Positions 8,630 to 16,503 of a stretch of DNA of 37,280 nt are shown piece after piece. Source of the stretch: Candidatus Poribacteria bacterium (GTDB lineage Bacteria > Abyssobacteria > SURF-5); assembly GCA_016215705.1 (NCBI GenBank), contig JACRIR010000059.1:1-37280 (forward strand), read 5' to 3'. A program made the position numbers and the translations under genes. Each line of letters begins with the position of its first letter. Position 1 is the stretch's first letter. The notes beneath the pieces are model-generated. The model saw only the letters and a list, made by a program, of their open reading frames with translations. It did not search any database and was not told where the DNA came from.

Positions 8630-9213
8630 AACTCGATTTCTCAACCCTCATGACAATCATTATCGGCGCAATCTTCATCAACAACTTCGTCCTGAGCCGA
8701 TTTCTGGGAATATGCCCGTTCGTAGGTGTTTCCAGAAGCCTCGAGTCGTCGTTCGGAATGGGCATGGCGGTCATCTTTGTTATGACGCTCACTGGCTTTG
8801 TTACATACTTTGTAAATTTGATATTGGTCATAACCCGGGTTGAATATCTGCAGATGATGTGTTTCATTATTGTGATAGCCGCGCTTGTACAGTTTGTGGA
8901 AATGTTTCTCCAGAAATTCAATCCGACACTGTATTCCGCCCTCGGAATCTATCTGCCGCTGATAACGACAAACTGCGCTGTGTTGGCTGTCGCATTGCTG
9001 AACGTGAAAGAAGGGTACAATCTTATAGAGGCGGTGTTGTTCTCGTTCTTCGCGGCCGCCGGCTTCGCGCTTGCGCTCGTAATCATGGCAGGCATACGCG
9101 AACGGCTGGAAATCACCGATGTCCCCCGGACGATGCAGGGCGTCCCCATAACGTTCATCATCGCAGCGATTCTGTCCCTCGCTTTCATGGGTTTCTCAGG
9201 AATGAAGTTCTGA
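8626..9213 (+). CDS. rnfA: Rnf complex subunit RnfA
   Basis: 195 residues, six hydrophobic helices. NNFVLSRFLGICPFVGVS near the N-terminus and LITTNCAVLAVAL in the middle contain the conserved Cys pair shared with RnfE/NqrE. AAGGAGG precedes the ATG at good spacing; the ATG overlaps the rnfE stop. It forms the membrane ion channel half opposite RnfE. After its stop the operon is interrupted by 285 bp of palindromic repeats before rnfB. Confidence 0.97.
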   Translation: MKLDFSTLMTIIIGAIFINNFVLSRFLGICPFVGVSRSLESSFGMGMAVIFVMTLTGFVTYFVNLILVITRVEYLQMMCFIIVIAALVQFVEMFLQKFNPTLYSALGIYLPLITTNCAVLAVALLNVKEGYNLIEAVLFSFFAAAGFALALVIMAGIRERLEITDVPRTMQGVPITFIIAAILSLAFMGFSGMKF

Positions 9214-9252
9214 CCCTATGGGGGGTTATGTTTCGCATGCCTTAATCGGGAA

Positions 9253-9391
9253 CACCATGCCGCATGGTGCTTATTCGGGACACGATGCCTCATCGTGTCC
9301 CCGAATAAGCGTTGCCTTCTTGGCGTTTTTTTTCACAAATTACGATGACGTATCCGTGCAACCTCCGTAAGGGCGACCCGGCGGGTCGCCC
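9253..9391. repeat. Three palindromic repeats in the rnfA-rnfB gap
   Basis: 9253-9269 is CACCATG, loop CCG, CATGGTG. 9271-9308 is a long hairpin with arms TTATTCGGG-ACACGATG and its partner (one bulged base). 9371-9391 has arms GGGCGACCC around GGC and recurs at 10752-10772. No coding sequence is supported between 9214 and 9498. Any of these could attenuate or process the rnf message; they lack T-runs typical of intrinsic terminators. Confidence 0.85.
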
Positions 9392-9498
9392 GTACAAAAG
9401 ACGTCGGCGGATTTAGAAACTGACTGATTAGGAGCGGTTCCTTTCGCCTATAGCCGCGCTGTTGCGTGGTTGGCTGAAAAGAGGAGTAAAGGTTAAAG

Positions 9499-10563
9499 AT
9501 GTTGACTGATGCGAATACGTTGGCCATAATATGGTCGGTTGCCGTAATGGGCGGTCTCGGCCTTGTCTCGGGCGGACTTTTGGCCTTTGCCTCGAGAAAA
9601 TTCGCGGTCGAGGTGGACCCCCGCGTTGCGGAGGTAACGTCGGCGCTTTCGGGCGCCAACTGCGGCGCATGCGGCTATCCCGGCTGCGCCGGCGCCGCGA
9701 GGGCGATAGTCGAGGGCAAAGCGCCCGCAAACGTCTGCGCAGCGGGCGGCGAAGCTACCATGCGCATGATCGCCAAAATCATGGGTGTCGAAGCCGCCTC
9801 CGTGGCGCAGAAGATAGCAAAGATCCAGTGCCGGGGCGACATCGGTATCGCAAAACTCCAATATGAATACCACGGCATTGATGATTGCCGCGCTGCGTAT
9901 TTGCTCTTCAACGGCGCCAAAGCATGCTCTTACGGATGTCTTGCGTTGGGGACGTGCGCGAAGGCGTGCCCGTTCGGGGCCATAGAGTACGAGTTTCATC
10001 GCGTTCCCTACGTCCGCTACGACAAATGCACCGGCTGCGGAGTCTGCGTCGATACCTGTCCGCGCAAGCTCATAGACATGTACGACGCGACCGACGAAGT
10101 TTTCGTGCTGTGCAAGTCGCACGACAAAGGGCCTGCAGTAAGAAAGGTGTGCGAAGTCGGCTGCGTCGCGTGCGGCGTGTGCGAGCGCTCATGCCCGTAT
10201 GACGCGATCAGCGTAAAGGACGGCCTCGCTGTTGTCGACCACGCCAAATGCCAGAAATGCGGCATCTGTGTGATGAAGTGCCCGTACAACTGCATCTGGG
10301 GAAAGCCGAAGGAGACGCGCGCGTTCATAACCGACAAGTGCAACGGCTGCACCATCTGCGAGAAGACCTGCCCTGTCAATGCCATCAGCGGCCAGCCGAA
10401 GCAACTCCACGTCGTTGATCCCGAGCGCTGCATAGCATGCGGTATATGCGTTGGAAAATGTCCGCGCCAGGCCATCGAGATGCACCCGCATGCGCAATCG
10501 TCCGTGGCGCACGCGCAGGCAAAACCTGTCCCCGCGGAATCCACGCTCGCAGGGGTGAAATAA
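9499..10563 (+). CDS. rnfB: Rnf complex subunit RnfB, extended form with seven predicted Fe-S clusters
   Basis: 354 residues. RnfB is the ferredoxin-facing subunit. One N-terminal membrane anchor (about 8-30) is followed by the Fes domain with Cys55, 58, 63 and 80. Then come six ferredoxin-type [4Fe-4S] motifs: the RnfB-type CSYGCLALGTCAKACP, CTGCGVCVDTCP, CVACGVCERSCP, CQKCGICVMKCP, CNGCTICEKTCP and CIACGICVGKCP. Proteobacterial RnfB has far fewer; long forms occur in clostridia and other anaerobes. The tail is low-complexity and Ala/His rich. ATG at 9499 is preceded by GAGGAG and AAAGG. It lies 285 bp after rnfA, unlike the overlapping upstream genes. Confidence 0.96.
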   Translation: MLTDANTLAIIWSVAVMGGLGLVSGGLLAFASRKFAVEVDPRVAEVTSALSGANCGACGYPGCAGAARAIVEGKAPANVCAAGGEATMRMIAKIMGVEAASVAQKIAKIQCRGDIGIAKLQYEYHGIDDCRAAYLLFNGAKACSYGCLALGTCAKACPFGAIEYEFHRVPYVRYDKCTGCGVCVDTCPRKLIDMYDATDEVFVLCKSHDKGPAVRKVCEVGCVACGVCERSCPYDAISVKDGLAVVDHAKCQKCGICVMKCPYNCIWGKPKETRAFITDKCNGCTICEKTCPVNAISGQPKQLHVVDPERCIACGICVGKCPRQAIEMHPHAQSSVAHAQAKPVPAESTLAGVK

Positions 10564-10844
10564 TAGAAAGACGTAAGGATTGCCCGCGCCGCGAGACGCC
10601 CGGGCTGGTAGGTGGCCGACCTAACTTCCCCCTTTGCAAAGGGGGAAAGAGGGGGATTTAACTACCACTTTCTGCTTCTCCTTCCGCAAAGGGGGAGCGG
10701 AGAGTGTCTCGCAAATCTCTTTTCTTATGATTCCCCGCATTCCGGGCGTAGGGGCGACCCGGCGGGTCGCCCTTACTAAAGAATCATGGGACAGTCCCCG
10801 GAGGGGCATTCATCCTCTCCCTTTGCAGTTGCCGGAAAGATTGA
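10564..10844. repeat. Repeat-filled intergenic region after rnfB
   Basis: 10626-10647 is a perfect palindrome (TTCCCCCTTT, GC, AAAGGGGGAA), with a related half unit at about 10681-10697. 10752-10772 is the second copy of the GGGCGACCC hairpin seen at 9371-9391. A GGGACAGTCCCC core lies at about 10789-10800. No gene is visible. One of these hairpins may end the rnf transcript, though none has a clear T-run. Confidence 0.8.
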
Positions 10845-11717
10845 ATGAAAATGGCTGAACACAAGGTAGGCCCATACAAAATCATCCGTCCCATCGGAAA
10901 AGGAGGGATGGGCCGTGTCTACCTTGCGCTCGACGAAGAAAAAGACCGCTACATAGCCATCAAAGTCCTCCCCGAACACTTCCTCGAAGACAAAAAGAAG
11001 TCCGAGTACCTGCGCCGCGAGCTCCAAATAGCCAGCGAGCTCGACCATCCCAACGTCGTCGATATCTTCGAGATTCTCGAAATGCGCCGCAAGACGGACG
11101 GCAAGCTCCAGGGCTTCATGCTCATGGAGTTCATCGACGGCGAGAACCTTCGAACACACATCACCGCGCAAGACCTCGGAATATCCCGGGGCATTGCCCT
11201 TTGCGAGCAAATCTGCGAGGGCCTGAACTATATCCATCGACACCGTCTGAGCGACGGACGCTACCACTCGATTGTCCATCGCGACATCAAGCCCGAGAAC
11301 ATCCTCATAAAAAAAGACGGCCGCGTCAAGATCGTAGACTTCGGCCTCTCGACCGAAGAGAAGGGATTTCGATTCCTGCGCTCGAAGTCGAGGGCAGGAA
11401 CGCCTCAGTACATGTCACCCGAGCAGATAAGGGGCAAAGGCGTGGACGTGCGATCGGATATATACTCACTCGGCGTGTGCATGTACGAACTGTTCACGGG
11501 CAAGCTCCCATATGAGGGCAAAGACAAGAAATCAACAATGAAGATGCACATAAGCAGCAAGGTGAAGCCCGAGCCGCCCTCGAGCATAAACCCCAAGATT
11601 CCGCCAGTGCTCAGCCGCATCATCATGATGGCCCTCGAAAAAGACCCCGACAAACGCTTCCAATCCGTCGCCGAACTCCAACTCGCCCTCAAACACATCA
11701 CAGTTTCCCGCATCTAG
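10845..11717 (+). CDS. Soluble Ser/Thr protein kinase (Hanks type)
   Basis: 290 residues, essentially a bare kinase domain. The glycine loop is GKGGMGRVYLA (18-28), the ATP-binding Lys is in AIKVL (Lys40), the catalytic loop is HRDIKPENIL (Asp147), the Mg-binding loop is DFGLS (Asp165), and the activation segment ends GTPQYMSPEQ; DVRSDIYSLGV follows. There is no transmembrane helix, PASTA or other sensor domain, so it is cytoplasmic. ATG at 10845 or 10851 (two codons later) are both possible. It stands alone between repeat regions; its targets are unknown. Confidence 0.95.
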   Translation: MKMAEHKVGPYKIIRPIGKGGMGRVYLALDEEKDRYIAIKVLPEHFLEDKKKSEYLRRELQIASELDHPNVVDIFEILEMRRKTDGKLQGFMLMEFIDGENLRTHITAQDLGISRGIALCEQICEGLNYIHRHRLSDGRYHSIVHRDIKPENILIKKDGRVKIVDFGLSTEEKGFRFLRSKSRAGTPQYMSPEQIRGKGVDVRSDIYSLGVCMYELFTGKLPYEGKDKKSTMKMHISSKVKPEPPSSINPKIPPVLSRIIMMALEKDPDKRFQSVAELQLALKHITVSRI

Positions 11718-11864
11718 CCTGCCGTCAATCTCCCTTAATCGCGCCTGACTTCTCGCTATGTTCCGCTTGCCTCCTGTCGCCTTCATGGCGCCGAGCGTCC
11801 CTAATCGAACCGTCCCGTCGCACCCGCTGAAGTCAGTGGATTGTGTTTCACGACAAAATAGCCC

Positions 11865-11900
11865 TTGACAACTATATCGTATAGTGCTATAATGTATAGT
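11865..11900 (+). promoter_or_regulatory. Consensus sigma70 promoter with two overlapping palindromic operators
   Basis: TTGACA at 11865-11870 and TATAAT at 11888-11893 are separated by exactly 17 nt, a perfect consensus. Two short palindromes overlap it: ACTATA-TCG-TATAGT (11871-11885) in the spacer and CTATA-ATG-TATAG (11887-11899) over the -10. Transcription should start at about 11900-11901, which is the first base of the regulator's ATG. The layout suggests autorepression by the PadR-type protein and a leaderless mRNA. Confidence 0.8.
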
Positions 11901-12446
11901 ATGAAAACTTCAACCGCTTCGACGATAGATTTGATCATCCTGGGAATCCTGTTGGACAGGCCGATGAACGCCTATGAACTGGCCTGCCTGATAGACGAGA
12001 AACAGGTCGGGCGATTCCTGAAAATCAGCACGCCGGCCATTTACAAAAGCTGCAAGCGTCTCCACAAATCGGGTTTCTTGGATGCAAGAACTGCAAAGGA
12101 AGCCGAAAATCCCCGGAAGACTATCTACAACGTCAATAAGCGGGGGAAGGAGAGATTTTTCGCGCTGATGGAGCATTTTTCATCAAATATCACGCCGTTT
12201 TTCTTGGATTTCAACGCGTTTCTTTGGAATATTGAAAGAGCTGGAAAACGACGCGGCCTGAGAATGCTGGAGAGATTGCACGGCGAGCTGTCAAATCTGA
12301 ATGCATGGATTATCGAACATGAAAAAGAACAAGAGATGAATTTGTCTTTTCCGGCCAAAGCCATTGTAAAGCAGTACCGCATGACGATCGCGACGCTGCT
12401 CAAATGGTGCGAGGAAACCGTTGAAGATTACAAGCAGACTCCATAA
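11901..12446 (+). CDS. PadR-family transcriptional regulator
   Basis: 181 residues starting at MKTSTAS. A frame opens 12 codons upstream, but that stretch is the promoter itself, so the ATG at 11901 is preferred. The N-terminal winged helix is typical of PadR: LIILGILLDRPMNAYELACL (about 11-30), then a recognition region ISTPAIYKSCKRLHKSGFL and the wing with RKTIYNVNKRGKE. The C-terminal half is helical (dimerisation arm). It sits just before an ABC exporter pair, the usual arrangement for a regulator that represses a drug or peptide efflux system and is released by the substrate. Ligand unknown. Confidence 0.9.
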   Translation: MKTSTASTIDLIILGILLDRPMNAYELACLIDEKQVGRFLKISTPAIYKSCKRLHKSGFLDARTAKEAENPRKTIYNVNKRGKERFFALMEHFSSNITPFFLDFNAFLWNIERAGKRRGLRMLERLHGELSNLNAWIIEHEKEQEMNLSFPAKAIVKQYRMTIATLLKWCEETVEDYKQTP

Positions 12447-12473
12447 TGAAAGGAAACTGCGCGATATGAGTAC

Positions 12474-12491
12474 GGCCTCTTCTATGAGGCC
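12474..12491 (+). terminator. Small hairpin between the regulator and ABC genes
   Basis: GGCCTC (12474-12479), loop TTCTAT, GAGGCC (12486-12491), 27 nt after the regulator stop. No T-run follows, so it may be a weak terminator or a processing site that sets relative expression of regulator and transporter. The rest of 12447-12610 shows no gene. Confidence 0.35.
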
Positions 12492-12610
12492 ACAGGCATA
12501 CTTACTTTCATCTCCGCCATGTCGGCGATTCATAGCGGCTATGCCTTGATACAAGAAAGAAGAAAGGGAGCTTTGTTTCCCGACGGACAATCCATTGCGG
12601 AAGAGAATTC

Positions 12611-13336
12611 ATGAAGGTGGAGAACAGTGACATGAGTAATAGACCCGATTTCATTCAATTGAGAAACGTATCCAAGCGGTTTGCATCGGCAGCAGGACGA
12701 TTTGATGCGCTAAAGGACATTGATTTCAGTATCAGTCAGGGTGAACACGTGGCGATTGTAGGCAAATCAGGCAGCGGCAAATCCACGCTGCTCAATATGC
12801 TGACCGGAATTGATCATCCGAGCCGGGGTACGGTTACCGTCAATGGCACGGAAGTTCACACTCTAAATGAAAGCCGTCTGGCGACCTGGCGCGGACAAAA
12901 TATCGGCATCGTTTTCCAATTCTTTCAGCTCATTCCCACTCTCACTATTTTGGAAAACGTGCTGTTAGCGATGGATTTTGTTTACGCCATTCCGAAACAT
13001 GAACGTAAACAGCGTGCGATGGCGTTGCTCAAGCAAGTTGGCCTCGACCAGCATGTCAACAAACTTCCGACGGCGTTGTCCGGCGGAGAGCAACAGCGGG
13101 CCGCTCTTGCCCGTGCGCTCGCGAACGATCCGCCGATTGTGGTGGCGGACGAGCCAACCGGTAATCTGGACAGCAAAACCACGGAAATTATCATGAATCT
13201 GTTCGCCCAATTGGTTGGGGCCGGCAAAACCGTCATTATTGTGACTCACGAAAAAAACTCAGGTCCCGTATATGATCGAATCATTACTCTCAAAGACGGC
13301 ATGGTCATTGGAGACAGGAGGGGCGATGAATCATAA
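12611..13336 (+). CDS. ABC transporter ATP-binding protein (MacB/LolD type)
   Basis: 241 residues. Walker A GKSGSGKST (51-59), Q-loop VFQFFQL (101-107), signature LSGGEQQR (156-163), Walker B VVADEP (177-182) and the switch His in VTHE. The insert FFQLIPTLTILENV is typical of the MacB/LolD/FtsE group that works with FtsX-type permeases to move lipoproteins, peptides or antibiotics out of the inner membrane. The ATG at 12611 is used; an ATG at 12632 has a better GGTGGAG site 9 nt upstream and may be the true start. The permease follows 15 bp downstream. Confidence 0.94.
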   Translation: MKVENSDMSNRPDFIQLRNVSKRFASAAGRFDALKDIDFSISQGEHVAIVGKSGSGKSTLLNMLTGIDHPSRGTVTVNGTEVHTLNESRLATWRGQNIGIVFQFFQLIPTLTILENVLLAMDFVYAIPKHERKQRAMALLKQVGLDQHVNKLPTALSGGEQQRAALARALANDPPIVVADEPTGNLDSKTTEIIMNLFAQLVGAGKTVIIVTHEKNSGPVYDRIITLKDGMVIGDRRGDES

Positions 13337-13351
13337 TCGCCCATACTACTT

Positions 13352-15727
13352 ATGAACACGAAATTTAAGAAGGTTATTGGTGATCTGCGGATCAATCCCG
13401 GCCGCATAATACTTGTTATTTTCGCCTTGGTGATCGGATTGTGGGGAGTCGGATCCATCTTGGTGTCGTATACCATTCTGAGCCATGATCTGAATGAGAA
13501 CTTTATCAGAACCAATCCTCTCGATGCTGCCATAACGTCCAAAGATTTCAGCCGGCTGGATTTAGCCGCACTGAGAAGCCGGCCGGAAATCGAGAAAGCC
13601 GAATTCAGGGATTTCTCGTCGCTGAGAATCGAGACGCATCCGGATGAATGGATTCCCTTATGGTTGTTTGGCGTGGAAGATTTCGCCAACCTCAATCTGG
13701 CGCGCATTTTTGACCAAAAAGGCGACGGGGGCCCTGTGACGCCTGCAGACGGAGCGATGTTACTCGAACGCGATGGGCTTAAATTCTCTGATTTGAAGGC
13801 CGGTTCCCGTGCGCGCATTCGGGCCGGCGGCAGGATCGTTGATGTTCCGGTCGCCGGCATCAGTTTTGATTCGGCCCAGGCGCCGGGGACGCAAGACCAC
13901 TTGATCTATGGGTATGTGAACAAGAAGACGTATTCGGAAATTACCGGCGAAGCGGCCAATCAGCGGTTGATCATTCGCTTCAAAAACGTAGAATCAAGAC
14001 AGGACGTCGAGATTGTCGCTGATAATCTTCGCGAGTATTTTAAATCTTTGGGTATTGCTGTCGATGCGGTTAAGGTCCCCAAGTTTAACTCGCACCCCCA
14101 CCAGTGGCAGTTAAATACTCTGCTTTTCCTGGAGGGGAGTGTCGGATTCTTGGCGTTCCTGATGGGCGCCGTACTGGTTTCCCAGTTGATAGCCGCCATT
14201 TTGGCAAAACAAATCCGGCAAATCGGCATTCTCAAAGCCATCGGTGCGTCACGATCCAATATCTTTCAAATGTATTTGGTGATGGTGCTGGCATTTGGAG
14301 TCGTATCCGGCGCGATCGCCATACCTCTTGCGACTATGTCTGGCTATGCGTATGCCTACTTTGTAGCGAATATTATTAATTTCGAAATTCTTACCGTATC
14401 CCTGCCGGTTCATCTGTATTTTTACCTCATAGGCGCCGGTTTGCTACTGCCCATCCTATTGTCTCTCCCGACAATTTTGAAAGGAACGAGAATGTCGGTT
14501 CGCGATGCGTTAAGCGATTACGGCATTCGGCAACAGGATACATCCTCCAATAGAAGCGACATAATCAATAGACTGCCTATCCCTGGCAATCTTGCCTTGG
14601 CCTTCAGGAATACACTGCGTCGCAAGAAACGCCTCGCGGTTACTGTGGTTACCATGGCGCTCGGAGTGGCGATTTTCAGCACGGGATTCAATGTGCAACA
14701 ATCTCTCAAAGATCTCCTGTTTGATGTGAACAACAGCATGAAACATGATGTTCAGGTAGTGCTCATCAACCAGATACCAAAAGAACAGGTGGAGAAATAC
14801 TTCAGCGGCATTGATAACATAAGCCGCATAGAAACATGGAACGGCGGCCGCGGCGGAATGCAATCCAACATCGTCTCGACAGATGACGGCGTGGGAATCA
14901 TCGCCCTTCCCTATAATACCGATCTTGTTGCTTTCAGATCCGTCGAAGGGCGCTGGTTGGACGGCTCGACCGAACCAGAGATAGTGATGAACCAGGAAGC
15001 GGCGGCGCTCTATGACCATCCCGTAGTGGGTGGTTATCAATTACTGAGCATAAGAGGAAAACAACTAAAGGCAAAATTAGTCGGAATCGTTGATGAATTT
15101 GAAAAGCCGAAGATCTATATGGACAAAGATATGTATGACGGCATTGCCAATCCCAACCATTACATCAACAGCCTGATGTTTGTCGCCAAAGACAAGAGTT
15201 TCGACAAGGTCATGGCCTTGAAAAGAGATGTTGAGAAAGCAATTGCGCCGTCCGACCTGCAAATCCTCTATGTGATGATGCAGGCGGAACGGGTAAAAAT
15301 CATCTATGACCATCTATATATTGTTCTCGTGACAATTATCTTCTTCGCCATGCTGGTGCTCGTGGTGAGCGCAATGGGAATGGCATCCGCCACAAGCATC
15401 AATATTATGGAAAGGACTCGCGAGATCGGCGTACTGAGGGCAATCGGCGCTACTCCCAAAATGATTTACAGACTGTTCGTCACGGAAGGTATGATAGTAA
15501 GCGTCGCCGGCATTCTTCTTGGATTGTTGCTGTCGTGGCCGCTCAGTATAGTCGCTGCGAAGTTCTTCGGCAACCTGATGCTGGATATCGCACTTCGGCC
15601 GGCCTTCAATCATATTGGTTTTGCGATAACTCTGATTGCCACTGTAGTTTTTGGCTGGTTAGCCAGTCGTATCCCGGCTCGCGGAGCAATTAGGGTATCA
15701 ACCCGGGAAGCGCTTTCGTATGAATAA
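13352..15727 (+). CDS. FtsX/MacB-type ABC transporter permease
   Basis: 791 residues. One N-terminal membrane helix (about 17-40), a first periplasmic domain (about 41-260), an FtsX block of three helices (about 270-400), a middle helix (about 430-445), a second periplasmic domain (about 446-655), and a C-terminal FtsX block with RTREIGVLRAIGATPKMI at its helix junction. The matching KQIRQIGILKAIGASRSNI is in the first block. This duplicated layout is that of 10-helix LolC/E-like or YtrF/SalY-like exporters rather than the 4-helix MacB. Together with the ATPase and PadR regulator it forms an efflux unit. Substrate unknown. Confidence 0.93.
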   Translation: MNTKFKKVIGDLRINPGRIILVIFALVIGLWGVGSILVSYTILSHDLNENFIRTNPLDAAITSKDFSRLDLAALRSRPEIEKAEFRDFSSLRIETHPDEWIPLWLFGVEDFANLNLARIFDQKGDGGPVTPADGAMLLERDGLKFSDLKAGSRARIRAGGRIVDVPVAGISFDSAQAPGTQDHLIYGYVNKKTYSEITGEAANQRLIIRFKNVESRQDVEIVADNLREYFKSLGIAVDAVKVPKFNSHPHQWQLNTLLFLEGSVGFLAFLMGAVLVSQLIAAILAKQIRQIGILKAIGASRSNIFQMYLVMVLAFGVVSGAIAIPLATMSGYAYAYFVANIINFEILTVSLPVHLYFYLIGAGLLLPILLSLPTILKGTRMSVRDALSDYGIRQQDTSSNRSDIINRLPIPGNLALAFRNTLRRKKRLAVTVVTMALGVAIFSTGFNVQQSLKDLLFDVNNSMKHDVQVVLINQIPKEQVEKYFSGIDNISRIETWNGGRGGMQSNIVSTDDGVGIIALPYNTDLVAFRSVEGRWLDGSTEPEIVMNQEAAALYDHPVVGGYQLLSIRGKQLKAKLVGIVDEFEKPKIYMDKDMYDGIANPNHYINSLMFVAKDKSFDKVMALKRDVEKAIAPSDLQILYVMMQAERVKIIYDHLYIVLVTIIFFAMLVLVVSAMGMASATSINIMERTREIGVLRAIGATPKMIYRLFVTEGMIVSVAGILLGLLLSWPLSIVAAKFFGNLMLDIALRPAFNHIGFAITLIATVVFGWLASRIPARGAIRVSTREALSYE

Positions 15728-15854
15728 GGCTACCATCATGGATGCTTGTTCCGGGAAAATCCGAATGACAGTCTGAAGCTGCGGTTGCCTCAGCAGAAAA
15801 GAAGAGAACTTTGGAAGCGAACGACGGAAAAGATAAGATTGGCACAGCGCGGCA

Positions 15855-15947
15855 AGCCGCAACCAAACAGCGCACATCGGGCGCGATGAATCGCGCCCCT
15901 ACAGGATCCCTTGATTCATGCGTGTAGGGGCGCAATTCATTGCGCCC
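15855..15947. repeat. Paired GGGCGC palindromes
   Basis: 15879-15898 (arms GGGCGCGAT) and 15928-15947 (arms GGGCGCAAT), arranged as opposed units each bearing the flanking CCCTACA/TGTAGGG. The sequence at 15855-15878 repeats the tail found at 1807-1830 in reverse. The remainder of 15728-16082 shows no gene. Confidence 0.85.
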
Positions 15948-16082
15948 GTGTAATTAATATGCCTTATATTCGTGCAAGAAATCGCGACAGAAATTCACGA
16001 TTTCAAACGTGAGTAGTATAGAGCACGGTGGAAAGCACAAAATTCTCGGGAAGCTGACCCCGTGCATTCCATAAGTCATGTC

Positions 16083-16158
16083 TGGTGGAGATGAGCGGAC
16101 TCGAACCGCCGGCCTACGCGTTGCGAACGCGCCGCTCTCCCAACTGAGCTACATCCCC
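16083..16158 (-). tRNA. tRNA-Ala, anticodon CGC
   Basis: The minus strand folds as a complete cloverleaf: acceptor stem GGGGATG/CATCTCC, D-arm GCTC/GAGC, anticodon stem GCGCG/CGCGT with loop TTCGCAA (anticodon CGC, codon GCG), 5-nt variable loop, T-arm GGCGG/CCGCT with TTCGAGT. The third acceptor pair is G3:U70, the alanine identity element. ACCA is encoded at the 3' end. 76 nt in all. Confidence 0.97.
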
Positions 16159-16217
16159 AAACCACCCAAATTATAGCGAAGAATCTTCCATTTTGTCAAA
16201 TCGCCAAATAAAGGGAC

Positions 16218-16268
16218 AATCCGGAAATTGGGGACACGATGAGGCATCATGTCCCCAATTTCCGGATT
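16218..16268. repeat. Long palindrome of the GGGGACACGATG type
   Basis: Arms of about 24 bp (16218-16241 and 16245-16268) with one mismatch around AGG. The core matches the hairpins at 1745-1783, 9271-9308 and 25928-25966. The following 16270-16495 is pyrimidine-rich with no supported gene; an open frame through it only extends the downstream dehydrogenase artificially. Confidence 0.85.
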
Positions 16269-16503
16269 GCCGCCCTTCGCGCCTCGGGTCTGCGACCCCA
16301 TGTGGTTCAAATGTGACGTTCTTCTCCCTTTTGCCTGTTCTCTATTCGCCCAATTCGTCCAGCACCTGGGATTCGCGCCGTTCGTGCTCCAAGCCTTTTT
16401 CCTTTTTTCTGCCCCCGTTTTCCCTTTTAACCTTTTCGCCTTTTTCCCCGGCGGTGTCAGCCGCCCTCTCACCAAAGATTCTATTTCAAAAAATCGAGGA
16501 AAT

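Noticed and set aside
16083-16158. tRNA as an integration site for a genomic island
   Set aside because: No integrase and no duplicated tRNA 3' end were found nearby, although a restriction-modification system lies 1.5 kb away.
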